A DNA stretch of 64,000 nucleotides from Mactromeris polynyma. Lineage: Eukaryota > Mollusca > Bivalvia > Venerida > Mactridae. Made by a program: the position numbers and the translations under genes. Shown piece after piece: positions 37,930 to 49,263 of this stretch (position 1 is the stretch's first letter; every line of letters starts with the position of its first letter). Under the pieces are notes generated by a model. It had not been told where the DNA came from and made no database searches. It saw only the letters and a list, made by a program, of their open reading frames with translations. The stretch covers positions 1,660,819-1,724,818 of the forward strand of contig JASFXZ010000043.1 in assembly GCA_032209605.1 (NCBI GenBank), in the 5' to 3' direction.

Positions 37930-38546
37930 CATTTACTTGCATTGTTTGATGTAAGGACAAAGATACCATGGAAGCATTCACATGCATTGTTTGGTGTAAG
38001 GAAAAGAGACCATGGTGGCATTCACTTGCATTGTTTGGTGTAAGGAAAAGAGGCCATGGTGGCATTTACTTGCATTGTTTGATGTAAGGACAAAGATACC
38101 ATGGAAGCATTCACATGCATTGTTTGGTGTAAGGAAAAGAGACCATGGTGGCATTCACTTGCATTGTTTGGTGTAAGGAAAAGAGTCCATGGTGGCATTC
38201 ACTTGCATTGTTTGGTGTAAGGACAAAGATACCATGGAAGCATTCACATGCATTGTTTGGTGTAAGGAAAAGAGACCATGGTGGCATTCACTTGCATTGT
38301 TTGGTGTAAGGAAAAGAGGCCATGGTGGCATTTACTTGCATTGTTTGATGTAAGGACAAAGATACCATGGAAGCATTCACATGCATTGTTTGGTGTAAGG
38401 AAAAGAGACCATGGTGGCATTCACTTGCATTGTTTGGTGTAAGGAAAAGAGTCCATGGTGGCATTCACTTTCATCATTTAATATAAGAGCAAGAGATCAT
38501 GGTGGCATTTACTTGAATTGTTTGATGTAAGGGCAAGAGACCCTTG
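37930..38546. repeat. 44/45-bp minisatellite with higher-order structure
   Basis: Fourteen units in line: A (45 bp, ends ACCATGGAAG), B (44 bp, CATTCACATGC, GAGACCATGG) and C (44 bp, GAGGCC or GAGTCC before ATGG). The order is A B C A B C' | A' B C A B C', then two decayed units. A boundaries fall at 37930, 38063, 38196 and 38329, exactly 133 bp apart. The C/C' alternation makes the true repeating block 266 bp, present twice (37930-38195, 38196-38461). Confidence 0.95.
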
Positions 38547-39849
38547 AGTCGATAATTGCTTATCTAATTTCATTAAAATCATGCAAAACACATTCATTGA
38601 GTAATAGTACATGCATAGTCTTAAATATCCGAGAATATTCGATGTGATTTTCCAGCACTATCAATTGCAGTCGATCCGGATTAATCAGGATTTGGCTGAT
38701 TACGAACGTGCCCATAAAGCCTTATTATGACAACAAGAAATGAGGAATGGTGTGGTATAACTTTGTGAATGAATTGTCCGTCACTACGGGCCGGTTATTC
38801 GCCCCCAAGTTGTTAAGCACTGGTATTTCCGTACAAAAGTGCATCGATCTCAATCAGGAAAGATGAAAGACGTCGAGAATATTTGTTCAGCAATGCAATT
38901 GACACATCTCTTCAATATTTAACAGCTGCACCAGCGTTATTTGGTCAAAGTTAACATAAACATGTCAGCAACATTTACCATTGCTGTGTCTATGTCATTG
39001 TGGCTGTAACTAATAATATCGGCTTCCAAACATGTTCCAAACAATGTTACGCGACAACATAAATGTAACTTATAGTAGTATTATACTCATTCTTTCTTCA
39101 ATGTTTACCTAAACAAACATAAACAGATACAATTTAGTTCATATTGGTAAAGGGGCATAACACATGTTATGTAATAGATATATGCACAAATTTTATTGTC
39201 AATGAAAATATTGTTTATATCGTAGAATATGAAAACATTTGCAACAAGCAAGACATTAAACTGCTTACGTCCTTCGAAGAAATTCGCTGCCACTGCTGCC
39301 ACCTCTTATATCAATCCCTGTTGTTCATCAAAATGATAAAATCCACCCATATTTGTCAAAATCCCTACTTTCTTTTTTTCTAAATTCGGCTACTTTCGAT
39401 TTAGATACACGTAATATCAAACTAACTGAAGTGCAATTTGGGTGGTTTGAATCTACCATGTAGCCATCTGAGAAGAGAAAAACATTTCATGTTGCTCTAA
39501 AACATCAATATATATGAAATATCGAAGAATATCCTCATAAATTAGTTCTTTGTATTTGTCCGAAATAAAGAAGTGCGTGATATTTTCAAATACAAAAATT
39601 GATGTTTCAACAAGCAGGGTTTGTCATAACGTGATATAACAAAGTTATTGGAACGTTTGTATAAAAGATGTTTAGCCAATCTGGCAGCAATACTAGTTGA
39701 AACCAGATACCTCTTTAAATGATATGGTACAAAACTGCAATTGAAACAAGCGGAGAAAAGATGGTAAGCAACGCGTAAATATAATGTACGTTTTAAAAAA
39801 AGGTTTAAAACTATCTAACAGTGCTTAATTGTCGAATCGGTGGTGTTAT

Positions 39850-40318
39850 TCTCGAGAAAAGGCTACCAGACTCGAGCAAAGGCTACCAGACTCGAGAAAA
39901 TGCTACCAGACTCGAGCAAAGGCTACCAGGCTCGGGAAAAGGCTAACATGCTTGGGAAAAGGCTACCAGGCTCGAGCAAAGGCTACCAGGCTCGAGCAAA
40001 GGCTACCAGGCTCGAGAAAAGGCTACCGACTCGAGAAAAGGCTACCAGGCTCGAGAAAAGGCTACCAGGCCCGAGAAAAAGCTACCAGGCTTGAGAAAAG
40101 GCTACCAGGCTCGAGCAAAAGCTACCAGGCTCGAGAAAGGCTACCAGGCCCGAGAAAAGGCTACAAGGCTTGAGAAAAGGCTACCAGGCTCGAGCAAACG
40201 CTACCAGGCTCGAGAAAGGCTACCAGGCCCGAGAAAAGGCTACAAGGCTTGAGAAAAAGCTACCGACTCGAGAAAAGGCTACCAGGCCCGAGAAATGGGT
40301 ATCAAGCTCAAGAAAGGG
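39850..40318. repeat. 20-bp minisatellite, about 23 units
   Basis: The unit is close to GGCTACCAGGCTCGAGAAAA, with variants CTCGAG / CCCGAG / CTTGAG and GAGAAAA / GAGCAAA. A block of about 80 bp (four units, one of them 19 bp) is itself repeated (about 40126 and 40206). Because the unit length is not a multiple of three, overlapping frames of 84 and 114 codons appear with Arg/Lys-rich repeats; these are artefacts. Confidence 0.95.
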
Positions 40319-41289
40319 CTTACATTCAATTGACCGCTTCTGATGTACCAACTGTAAAGATGTCAAATATAGCCAACAATTGTTTTCATTGAGAATCATA
40401 GATTTGTCAAGAAAACCTTTTGTATTTCCGCGCAAATCATTTTCCACTTTTACAGTGGGCGTACTGGCTGATACGTATTGTTGTCAGGTTTTTGTTACAC
40501 AAATATCTGAAAACGAATGTAACAATAATGCGTTTATAATGCGGAATGAGTAATCGCAGTGGTTACATATAATTGGGTTCCTTTTTGTGCTGCCGGGATG
40601 TTTGAGCAACAATCAAGGTAATGATGTTTTGGAGTTTGATCAATCTGGTGCCTCCTTTGCCAGAAAGCATAACTAATCCCGACTGATTGTTTTATTCCTT
40701 TCTGCCATATTGCAACATTTATGGTGTACATTGCTTCTGTGTTCGGGCTCTGAAACGAGTAAAGTGAGTGCGTTCATTTAGTATCTATGAGACCTACAAA
40801 AAATGACTTGTTTGGAATGATAGTAAAGCGTATTCGAAGAATGTTTAAAAACAAATCGACGATAGTAAATATTAGATTGGATGTCACCTGGTGTCATATT
40901 ATCTTTACCATGATTTATTTGGAAGTTCCCCTTAGCAAATGCTCATGTTTTACCTTCATTATAACAGAAATTGAACGGCCATGGTGGCCCTATATCGCTC
41001 ACCAGAGTTACATTGCCATGTTGGCATCAAGAGAGTCCAAGAGGATTTTCAATGATTTGACCTCGTGACCTAACTTATCTTGATTTTATTAAGTCAAAAT
41101 TGTTCACCAAATCTCATGTGTATAAAGTAAAAAATGTAACCTCTGGAGTGTTAACAATTGTTATACTATAATTGGACATAATGACCTACTTTTTGAAACC
41201 AGATGACCCAGTTTCATACTTGGCCTAGATTTCAATGAGACAAACACTCTGACGTTTTTATTTTAGTTTAGTTCTTACAACTTATACTA

Positions 41290-41455
41290 ATCACTCTCGA
41301 TGTCTGATTCCTGGCTACCAATCAGTACTCACACCGAATTTAGGAATAGTGGAGTTCATGATCAAACCCCGCGTATTACGTGGCTCGAACTCACGACCTT
41401 CGTATCAGGAGTCAGGCGCTCTACCCTCGACCACTGCGGTTTAGGTTATGTGGAA
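41290..41455 (-). mobile_element. tRNA-like SINE fragment, minus strand
   Basis: Read on the minus strand: GCAGTGGTCGAGGGTAGAGC (A-box-like), an anticodon-arm-like GACTCCTGATACGAAGG, GTGAGTTCGAGCC (B-box-like), then a body with 'TTCGGTGTGAGTACTG'. The loop resembles the CCT (Arg) loop of a common tRNA-SINE head, but the stem is degraded. Confidence 0.6.
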
Positions 41456-42657
41456 CATACCAATAAACATAAATCAATGGATTTCCTACAGTTTACATGC
41501 AAAACAATAACAATATTGTGCAAGGTTCACACCGCTACGATCCACGGGTAGGTTTTGTCGCATAACGAATAAGTTGCAATGCATATTCGTCTGAATCTCT
41601 TGAAACATGAAATGTCTCAAAAATATACTGAAAGACGTTTGATAATCTAAAAACTAGTTCAGGTGCGTGAGTGTGTTATAATCTTGTCGCAGCATATTCC
41701 TAGGAGACAATTAAATATATGAGTTTCTGATATATAATAGATCAATCAGTGTGTCGAGCAGATGCGGTATATTAGTTGAAGAAACGGTTGAAAATTGCAA
41801 ACTTATTAAATCTTGCTGTCATTCTGAAAGGAAAGTTTTGAATATTCCATTGATTTTGCCCTATACCCTGGGTTCCATGTGAATCCAAGAATACATACAC
41901 TAGTTCGGCGTACAATTGAACAATTGTAATAAATGCAGCTAATCTAGACACCTGACTTTCGAAAATATTTCCCGAATTCCGATCATTACAATGTTTCTCA
42001 AAACAGTTCCATGTTACTCTGGAATTTTCTCGGAAGAAAGAGGCTTATAACCCGCTGCGTATCGATTCAGTAGTTTATTTTACGCCATGACCAGACACCA
42101 TTTACTCAGTTCTTGAGATACTACTAAATTTTAGATGATCTTGGCTTCATTTAGGAGGAATAAAAGCGTGAATTAATTAAAGTAAAATATCACTGAAATG
42201 AGGGAGGAATGGGAAGAAACAAAGAACTAAGTTGCTTTCATGGTACACGAATGAAACCTATTCTTTCATATTAACAAGGGCTGCAGTCTCCAGTTTTATG
42301 TCAAGTGATATAATTCTTCATTAGACCATATGACTTATTATTGTGTCTTAAATCAAACGTTCCGTTATTTTAGTACGTGTTTGAGCATGTTTTTTGGTTT
42401 AAACAGTTCCTCTTCCTGTCTTCTGCTATAATAATGAAGATTGAATATCGCAAGGTATATTTTCAGATGTAACCGTTTTTACCTAACGCAAACTCCATTG
42501 TTATATGTCGCCTTCGTACATAACAACATACTCAAACTAAACTTTGTCACTTGTCATCCTCCGATCGCTCGACAAAAGTCTCAAATAAATCCAAGATATA
42601 CTAAACCCCAATGGACAGAAAATGCTTAGAAGTTACTTTCGAGACTACCACAAAAAT

Positions 42658-42975
42658 GACGTCAGGTCGCTGTGGTGTAGTGGTTAGCATAACGGACCGG
42701 CAATCCGTAGACCTTGGTTCGATTCCCGGTAGCGCCATTGACCGATTTTTCGTGTTTCTCAAACTTGACTTTATTTCACTACTTACTACAGGTGGTGTTA
42801 AGTGCTGTGTGGCGGATGTAAAAATTCGCCCGTACTTCCTCCAAAGTGTAGTTTACCTTAATCATAAATTTATATATGATAAATTTACACGAAAATGACG
42901 TCAGGTCGCTGTGGTGTAGTGGTTAGCATAACGGACCGGCAATCCGTAAACCAGGGTTCGATTCCCGGTACCGAT
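42658..42975 (+). repeat. Two tRNA-like copies, 239 bp apart
   Basis: tRNA-like segments at about 42666-42737 and 42905-42970 share GACGTCAGGTCGCTGTGGTG, then GGTTAGCATAACGG, and a perfect five-pair anticodon stem ACGGA/TCCGT with loop CCGGCAA (would read GGC, Ala). A T-arm-like GGTTCGATTCCCGG follows. Position 33 is C instead of the near-universal U, and the acceptor stem has a mismatch. The second copy lacks a proper 3' acceptor strand. Both are followed by 'CCGATTTTTCGTGTTT' and 'CAAACTTGACTTTAT', so this is a repeat family with a tRNA head rather than plain tRNA genes. Confidence 0.75.
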
Positions 42976-44198
42976 TTTTCGTGTTTATCAAACTTGACTT
43001 TATGTCTTTAGCGTCTCATTGCCATCATCGTCAACCGGATGGTCTACTCGAAGTACCGCCATACTCTTCGTGTCAAGAAAATAGTACGTGTAAAGTCCTC
43101 TGATTTCATTATTAAGTTGATGAGTATAATGGCTGATTTGATATATATCAATTGTGGAATGGTGGGGGTCTTAAAATAAACAGATTTTCTGGATTATTTG
43201 TGGGTTTTTTGGCAAATGAGTTGCTTCAGTCCTTAGATTATGTGCATGCTTTGATGATCTAGTCTATGTATACCACTGTTTGGTTGACAATAATACTTTC
43301 ACAAACTTTCTTATTCTAACATTAATGTTCCATATGTAGTTTTCAAATTGTTCGAATACTTATTGGAAATTTGTTTCGAGACAGTTCTTGCTTGTTCTTC
43401 AAAACGCAAATTATACAACTAAGAGGTAAGAACAGATGATTCTATGTGAAATGAGGAAGACTGTATCTACCCCTGATTTCGTACTGACAATCATTTTGTC
43501 AAGATTGAAGGGCACTGGTGGAATTGAAAATCAATAAGAATGAATACTGCAGATGTAATAGACGGTGTATTGATTTTTGTTGCCACAAACATTAATGCAT
43601 CCTTATCTTAGTTTGTAAACAATATGCTTTTTCCAAAAATTCTAAGTTATATCAATGCACCACTCTCAATATTGGTTCCGTTTAATTGAATAATGTTGAA
43701 TATCAAGGGGCTCCATTAATGCCATGTTATTTATCAACTCTATTTCTATAACTTCCAAACACATAATAATGACATATTTGAATGATTATATATATTACAT
43801 TGTATGTGACTTGTAACAGCAAAGATCGGAGATTATACAATAACAATTAACGTAATAATGTATTCATTTTGTACATTTTTACCTAAACATTCATGCAAAA
43901 TATAGTCCGTAATGTTAAAGCAGCAATAACTATACTCATACGCAAAAGAAAGTGTGCACTTTTTATTTTTTTATTATTTTAATTCTACAAGGTATAAAAA
44001 TGTCAAGGAATATAATACTATCGGTCGTTACGGTTTATCGCCACAACGAACAGTCAGTCAAACTATGGCTAGTTATTACGAATTGCGATTTTGCAGGATT
44101 TCCACGTGTACAAGTGACCAAACCTATATTCTCTACTTTCTTTCACACATGTATAGTGCGAATACCACCGTAGATTTTGAAAATTTATAACAGCGAAT

Positions 44199-45000
44199 AT
44201 GCCACGACTATCAGAACGTCAGCGTATTGACGCCTTAATGATGCTGGTCAGAGGTGACTCAGGCGCTGCAGTTTCACGGGCACTTAATTGCTATAGAAAC
44301 ACTATAATCAAGTAACGTGATAGGTTTATGCAAACTGGTACTGTTGCCGACCGTCCCCGATCTGGCAGGCCACGCGAGACTGGCGTCAGATTGGACCGTC
44401 ACGCCTCAGCTTCAGTGAGCCAATACGGTATAATCCGAGACACGGTTCTGAGACGACTTCGTCAATGTGGTATGCCTATTTGACCGAGACGTACCTATAT
44501 TGGCCCTACACTGTCCCAACGTCATCGCACAGCGCGTTTGAACTGGGCACATCTTCGTTATCGATGACGAAGGGTGCAGGGGAACAGAATCGTCTTTAAT
44601 GACAAATCCCGTTTTAACTAGGGCCATTACGACGGTAGGGTTAGAGTGTACAGACGTAGGGGAGAGCGATTTGTGGACACATGTGTCCTTCAGAGTAACA
44701 TATTTTGTGGGGGCAGCGTCATGGTGTGGGGAGGGGTCATGTCAAACAGAAAGATGGATATGGTCTTCGTTCAGAGCAACCTTAATACACAGGGTTACCT
44801 TAATCAAGTGCAGATACATGTAGCCGTCCCTTAATACCCACGATCCAGCAACACTGAAGCATGACAATGCAAGGCCACACGGCAAGGCTTACGCAGCAAT
44901 TTCTAAGTTATTAGATGGAATTGCGGTCATACCAGATATTAATGCAACATTGGCATCATTTAATGCGCGAACTATATGCGGAACGGACTATATGTAGCAC
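44199..45000 (+). pseudogene. Tc1-like transposase remnant
   Basis: From ATG 44199 the sequence reads 'MPRLSERQRIDALMMLVRGD', an HTH with 'TGTVADRPRSGRPRET', then 'RRTYIGPTLSQRHRTARLNW', 'RIVFNDKSRF' (first catalytic Asp block), 'DGRVRVYRRRGERF', 'GGSVMVWGGV' and 'LKHDNARPH' (second catalytic Asp block). These are the ordered blocks of Tc1 DD34E transposases. Several in-frame stops (for example after 'NTIIK' and after 'FN') and loss of the final Glu block make it inactive. Terminal repeats were not found. Confidence 0.92.
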
Positions 45001-45937
45001 TACAGAGCTTATCGTGTAAAAACATGTGATGCTAGTAATTTGTAAACTGTACAATTTAGCGATAGTTATAGTTAGCGATAGTTATCTTCGTCATCGCTGA
45101 GATAGAGTGGCTCCTATCTGTACGCGGCTTAATATCATTCACTATCAAATCATAAACTGCGCCAATCAAATATCGTGATGATCTGTACTTTCTATACGGA
45201 CGGCCATTTTTACGCAAAACGTAGAGATTTACGGTCGGTATTTTGTAACGTAACTATACGCTCTAACTTACCTACGTACGCAAATATTAGTGAAACGCAA
45301 TTACGTAGAAATTTTGTATGAACGCAAAAACTTACGAAAATCTTTGATTTACGCAAGCGTAAGTATGTTAGTAAAACGGTACCCAGATGAAAATAACTAA
45401 CCAACGATTAGTTTTGATAGTTATTATTAGATAATACATAATAAAAAGCTAGTGAAATGTGAAATTTACTTATATCTAGTTTAGCAAATATTTCATGACG
45501 GTGGTTATCTGCATACCAAAATAAACTTGGACGCGCTTAGTACGTTAGAGCTTGGTACGTTCTGTTTTGGTTACCGATCTACTACAACCTTGCGTAAGAT
45601 GTACGCGAACTTTACTTTAGTAAATTTGTCATCAAATGCAAATATCTATTGATACTGTTTTTTGATCGGGTAATAAAGTGGACCGTAGTAGATGCTGCAA
45701 ACGTTACAGCCAAAAATGGGCTGTAATCATGATTATTTTAAGATTACTTTGTGTTTTTATTCCGTTTTCTACCACGTAGACATTTAAATAATTGGATATA
45801 TAGTTAAATAGTTAAAGGTATCAACGCATTGATTGACACTTCTATCGTTTAAAAACCAAGTATACACTTATTTCTCACTTATTCATGGCTGAAGCTGTAA
45901 TGTTGTAGCTCTAGGGTTTAACTTATAATGGTCTATG

Positions 45938-46040
45938 ACTGTTGAGCGGTTATTTAGCGCTGGAAAGTTCTTTCGACCTGAAAGGTGTCGACTCAGCGAT
46001 AAGACATTTGAAATGCTAATGATGATTAAATGCAATAAGT
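45938..46040 (+). pseudogene. hAT transposase C-terminal fragment (plus strand)
   Basis: About 33 codons read 'VERLFSAGKFFRPERCRLSD' followed by 'KTFEMLMMIKCNK'. This matches the dimerisation region (hATC) of hAT transposases, where 'ERLFS…AG' and a closing 'IKCN' are typical. Nothing else of this protein is recognisable. AT-rich text with TAATCGATTAC repeats (46196-46340) follows, similar to hAT element ends. Confidence 0.7.
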
Positions 46041-46388
46041 TAACTAAAATTTTCGTCATTAAGTGTAACACAGAAACTGTGTATAGAACTGACACTGACA
46101 TTGAGAATTGAAAATAATGTTATAAGTTCATTCATTGTACTGTTAAAATAATAAATAAGATTCATGGATCTGTGTTTCATCCTGTCATTTACAAAAGGAA
46201 GTAATCATTACTTTCATTGAAATTAATCATAATTAATCGATTACTTGCAAATTATGCAGTAATCATGAAGTAATCGATTACTGGAAAAAAGCAGAATAAT
46301 CATAATTTAATTGATAACTTTTTCAAGTAATCGACCCCATGTCTGCTCGTGTAAGCAAATGTGAACGTTTTCTGTTCAAGCTATATAG

Positions 46389-46650
46389 CTACACCCTGAA
46401 AAGTAACGCACGGCGGCGGTCCTTCTGTTGTGCGAAGATGTCTATTACCCATTGTATGTCTATTTGCCTTTCACGGTAAACATTGAGGCAGGACAGCAGG
46501 TCGGTTGAGCGAATATATTTTTTTAACCTCCTCATTGTTGAGAATGAACGCTCCGCCGTAGTAGCGGTCGACACCGGCATAACCAGCAGCACTAACTTAC
46601 ACATTCGTATGTTTGGGAATGCATATTTGGATGCTACAGACAATTAAGCT
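46389..46650 (-). pseudogene. hAT transposase C-terminal fragment (minus strand)
   Basis: The frame 46389-46643 on the minus strand includes 'LVLLVMPVSTATTAERSFST' and 'MRRLKKYIRSTDLLSCL'. The hATC dimerisation core 'P.S.A..ERSFS..RR.K.Y.RS' is clear. It is a different hAT subfamily (FAM200/ZMYM6-like wording) from the plus-strand piece 350 bp away. The upstream catalytic part is absent. Confidence 0.82.
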
Positions 46651-47429
46651 CTTCTCAAGAGAATCGTATTCTGCGGATGGATCCAGCTACCACTTAGTCT
46701 TGTGCTGCCACCGTTGGCATTCGCGTGAAAATTCAGCTGCATCACAGGTTGTGTCTGCCTGGTTTTCACGGAAAACTATCTCGACAGTTAATTACACAAC
46801 CTAGTAATATATATTTAGGTAAGGTTAGAATAATTTAATATATATACGTGCTAAATCATTAGATGAAAGTGTACATTATATTTAATTGTAAATTACCGAT
46901 TAACCATTAACATTATGTCGGAAAATAGCTCATTGAGCTAATGTTATTTGTTAATATATACCCGATTTTATTAAAGATTCTTGCGTCTTGTATCATTTAG
47001 CGTGCTTTCCACATTTTACCCACGCTAAATAAGTTTCAACTATTGACAAATACTGACTTAAAACTGTTTGATTGTTTTTATCTCACGAGATCGCATTTCG
47101 ACGTTATACATGTAATAATGGTTTAGAACAAGTCACCATTCGCTTCAACGTATTATCAGGAAGAAACACACTTATATGACATTGTATACATAGATAGATA
47201 TATACTTTTATTCCTCCATAAGTGAAGAGATTAACACATATACAGATAAGTACACAAGATATACACACACATCGAAGATATGATATGCACGAACATCACT
47301 AGATCATTATGATACTATATAGATGGATATAATGAATATTTTAACATTTCAAGTAATCATTAACAAAAACAACATCATCAAAATTGCACAACATATCAGT
47401 ATACTGTATACATGTCATTAACCAATATC

Positions 47430-47555
47430 TATATATGCATACATATAAATACATATATACATGAACACACATATACACATATATATATATACACACACAC
47501 ATATATATATACACACACACACATATATATACACACACATACACATACATATGTA
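47430..47555. repeat. AC/AT dinucleotide microsatellite
   Basis: Alternating ATATAT and ACACAC runs cover 47460-47555. The open frames of 69 and 92 codons here are artefacts of the repeat. Confidence 0.9.
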
Positions 47556-47754
47556 TATACAGAAAAAAACATAGAAACTTTCCTTATTTTGCTGTTCAAA
47601 TGTTTACTTTATTTGCATCATTTAGCGTTTATATATTCTCTTTGTATATATCAAGGTACAGAGGTTCAATATTGTCGTTTGACATTTTGAAACTTCCGGC
47701 TATCTAAATATAATTTGGATATATTCGGTATCTATCAACATTGCACTCATAAAT

Positions 47755-47965
47755 TTCAGCTTCAAAAATTCGCAAATTCAACTTCATAAATCCACCATTT
47801 CAAATGCACAAATTCGCAAATTAAACTAATCGAACCCACGATTATAAATTCATGAATTCACGATTTCAACCTCTTGAATTCATTATTTCAATTCCATGAA
47901 TTCTTGAAGTTAAAATCGAAATCGTGAATTCATGAAAATGAAATCCCGAATTCATGAAGTTTAAC
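47755..47965. repeat. GAATTC/TTCATGAA-rich inverted-repeat block
   Basis: TTCATGAATTCACGATTTCA at about 47848 is inverted as AAATCGTGAATTCATGAA at about 47920. Further GAATTC, TCATGAATT and AAATTCGCAAATT motifs surround these. Confidence 0.6.
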
Positions 47966-48066
47966 TGGTTAATTATCATGACAGAAAATAGAAAGCATGG
48001 CAACACCGGTAAGAAACCAGTACATGCTATCCAATTTACGACGAAATTTTTTACGCACTTTTTTCT

Positions 48067-48440
48067 GTGGAGAATGGTTTGCCACAGTCCTGTGTCCCAC
48101 ATATAGTAATAGCATTCCCTAGTCGCGATGTTTGTGCGAGATTTGAGAAATTTAGGAAGATAATCGTGGATGCCATCACCGACGTTGAAAAGCTCGATGC
48201 TACAACACAGATACAGACACATCTGTATAAAGCACAAGCTGAGCGAGAATTGTATTTGTTCATACTCAAGAAAGACTAAAGAAGTTATACAGTCAACACT
48301 GCCCAATACCGCACCAACAATCACGCACTACGCATACGATTTTGCACAAAATGTTACACTACCACACCACTCTCAACAGATGGGCTCTCTCTACTTACTA
48401 ACACTCAAAACGTTAAGCGTGATAACCTTGCTTACATAAC
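48067..48440 (+). pseudogene. Fragment of an unidentified multi-copy-type protein, frameshifted
   Basis: Two overlapping plus frames look like one protein broken near 48268. The first (48067-48279) ends '…YKAQAERELYLFILKK', and the second continues 'TKEVIQSTLP…HYAYDFAQNVTLPHHSQQ'. The 'YDFAQ…LPHH…Q.G.LY' wording resembles a domain I recall from large families of uncharacterised, probably transposon-linked proteins in molluscs. That is recollection, not a match I can verify. It lies 435 bp before receptor exon C and has no splice relation to it. Confidence 0.35.
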
Positions 48441-48874
48441 ACAGTTTTAGGGATAGAATCTTCACTTTAATACATTTTACCCGGGAGAGACACACATACC
48501 CGTATAATCAGTGCGACCATACGTGCGTTGATATGCGCAACATGAGGCCTGCTAATCCCCCCAGATGAAGAATAAGTTTAAAATTATTAGTCGATAGTTT
48601 GAAAACGCCGTCACGTCAATGTCTCGACGTCGTGTAAATATTTTGTTACTAGCGTACTGGTTGTGTTCTTATTCGTGTTTAACCAATTTATACTCGTCAG
48701 AAATTCATGAAATTGGTTTTAATAAATTTCTAATGTATTGAATTTTATTAAAAATAAATAACCTAAAAATGTTGAATTTGACCACTAGGGTCGGAAATCT
48801 CACGACACTGCTCATATATAGTACGTGTTTGAAACATAAATAATGTACAAAGTGACTTGTTTCATCTATTGCAG

Positions 48875-49000
48875 AGTTTGATGATTATTTCCTCAAGTTA
48901 AATATCAGCCATAAAAAGATTGATCCATGGTACAGTGAGTATTGGGAGTCAATATTTGAATGCAGCTTCGACAGGAAGCCAAATACCACGCAATGCACCG
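48875..49000 (+). CDS. mGluR-like exon C (ligand-binding domain, part 3)
   Basis: A 126-bp exon, phase 1 to phase 1, between CTATTGCAG and GTAAGA. It encodes visible residues 169-210: 'EFDDYFLKL', 'PWYSEYWESIFEC' and 'PNTTQCTG'. It matches the mGluR stretch 'F..YF..L……NPWF.EFW...F.C', and its two cysteines correspond to a conserved disulphide pair. There are N-glycosylation sequons at N-I-S and N-T-T. Confidence 0.95.
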
Positions 49001-49263
49001 GTAAGAGGGCTATGGTTTGTTTTACATCCAGGTTATTAAATATTTCATAAAAATGCAATTAAAGTTTCCAGGATGTTTTAATAACGTACAAATTGCCATG
49101 TCCCCGGTCGTCATGAAGACATTTGGACAGTCATAATCGTACCTGAGCCAAGGAAATTGCGAAATATAAGACTGGTTATAATTTCCATAACTGATACCCG
49201 ACCATAATTACCAAAACGTAGCGACACATTCTTTGACGTGTTTTGTGAAACTAGATGTTGGCT

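Larger units (their letters stand above)
32600..48874 (+). other. Receptor intron 2 (16.3 kb)
   Basis: GT-AG intron containing a Penelope-like RT remnant, a long dispersed-repeat copy, 44/45-bp and 20-bp minisatellites, tRNA-like repeats, a SINE, Tc1 and hAT remnants and an AC/AT microsatellite. Unassigned stretches of note are 32.7-34.9, 38.6-39.8, 40.4-41.2, 41.6-42.6, 43.0-44.1, 45.1-45.9 and 46.7-47.4 kb, where I see no gene. Confidence 0.85.

Noticed and set aside
37930..38546. CRISPR-like array
   Set aside because: Units are directly adjacent with no unique spacers, and the genome is clearly eukaryotic; this is a minisatellite.
39829..40173. 114-codon open frame with Arg/Lys-rich repeats
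   Set aside because: Produced by the 20-bp minisatellite, which is open in several frames at once. No splice or coding context.
42666..42737. Functional tRNA-Ala (GGC) gene
   Set aside because: C at position 33, an acceptor mismatch and a shared trailing block in other copies point to a repeat family.
47341..47690. Tyr/Cys/Val- and His/Thr/Ile-rich frames
   Set aside because: Artefacts of the AC/AT microsatellite.
47866..48324. 152-codon minus-strand open frame
   Set aside because: It is antisense to the more protein-like plus frames at 48067-48440 and has no motif or family resemblance.
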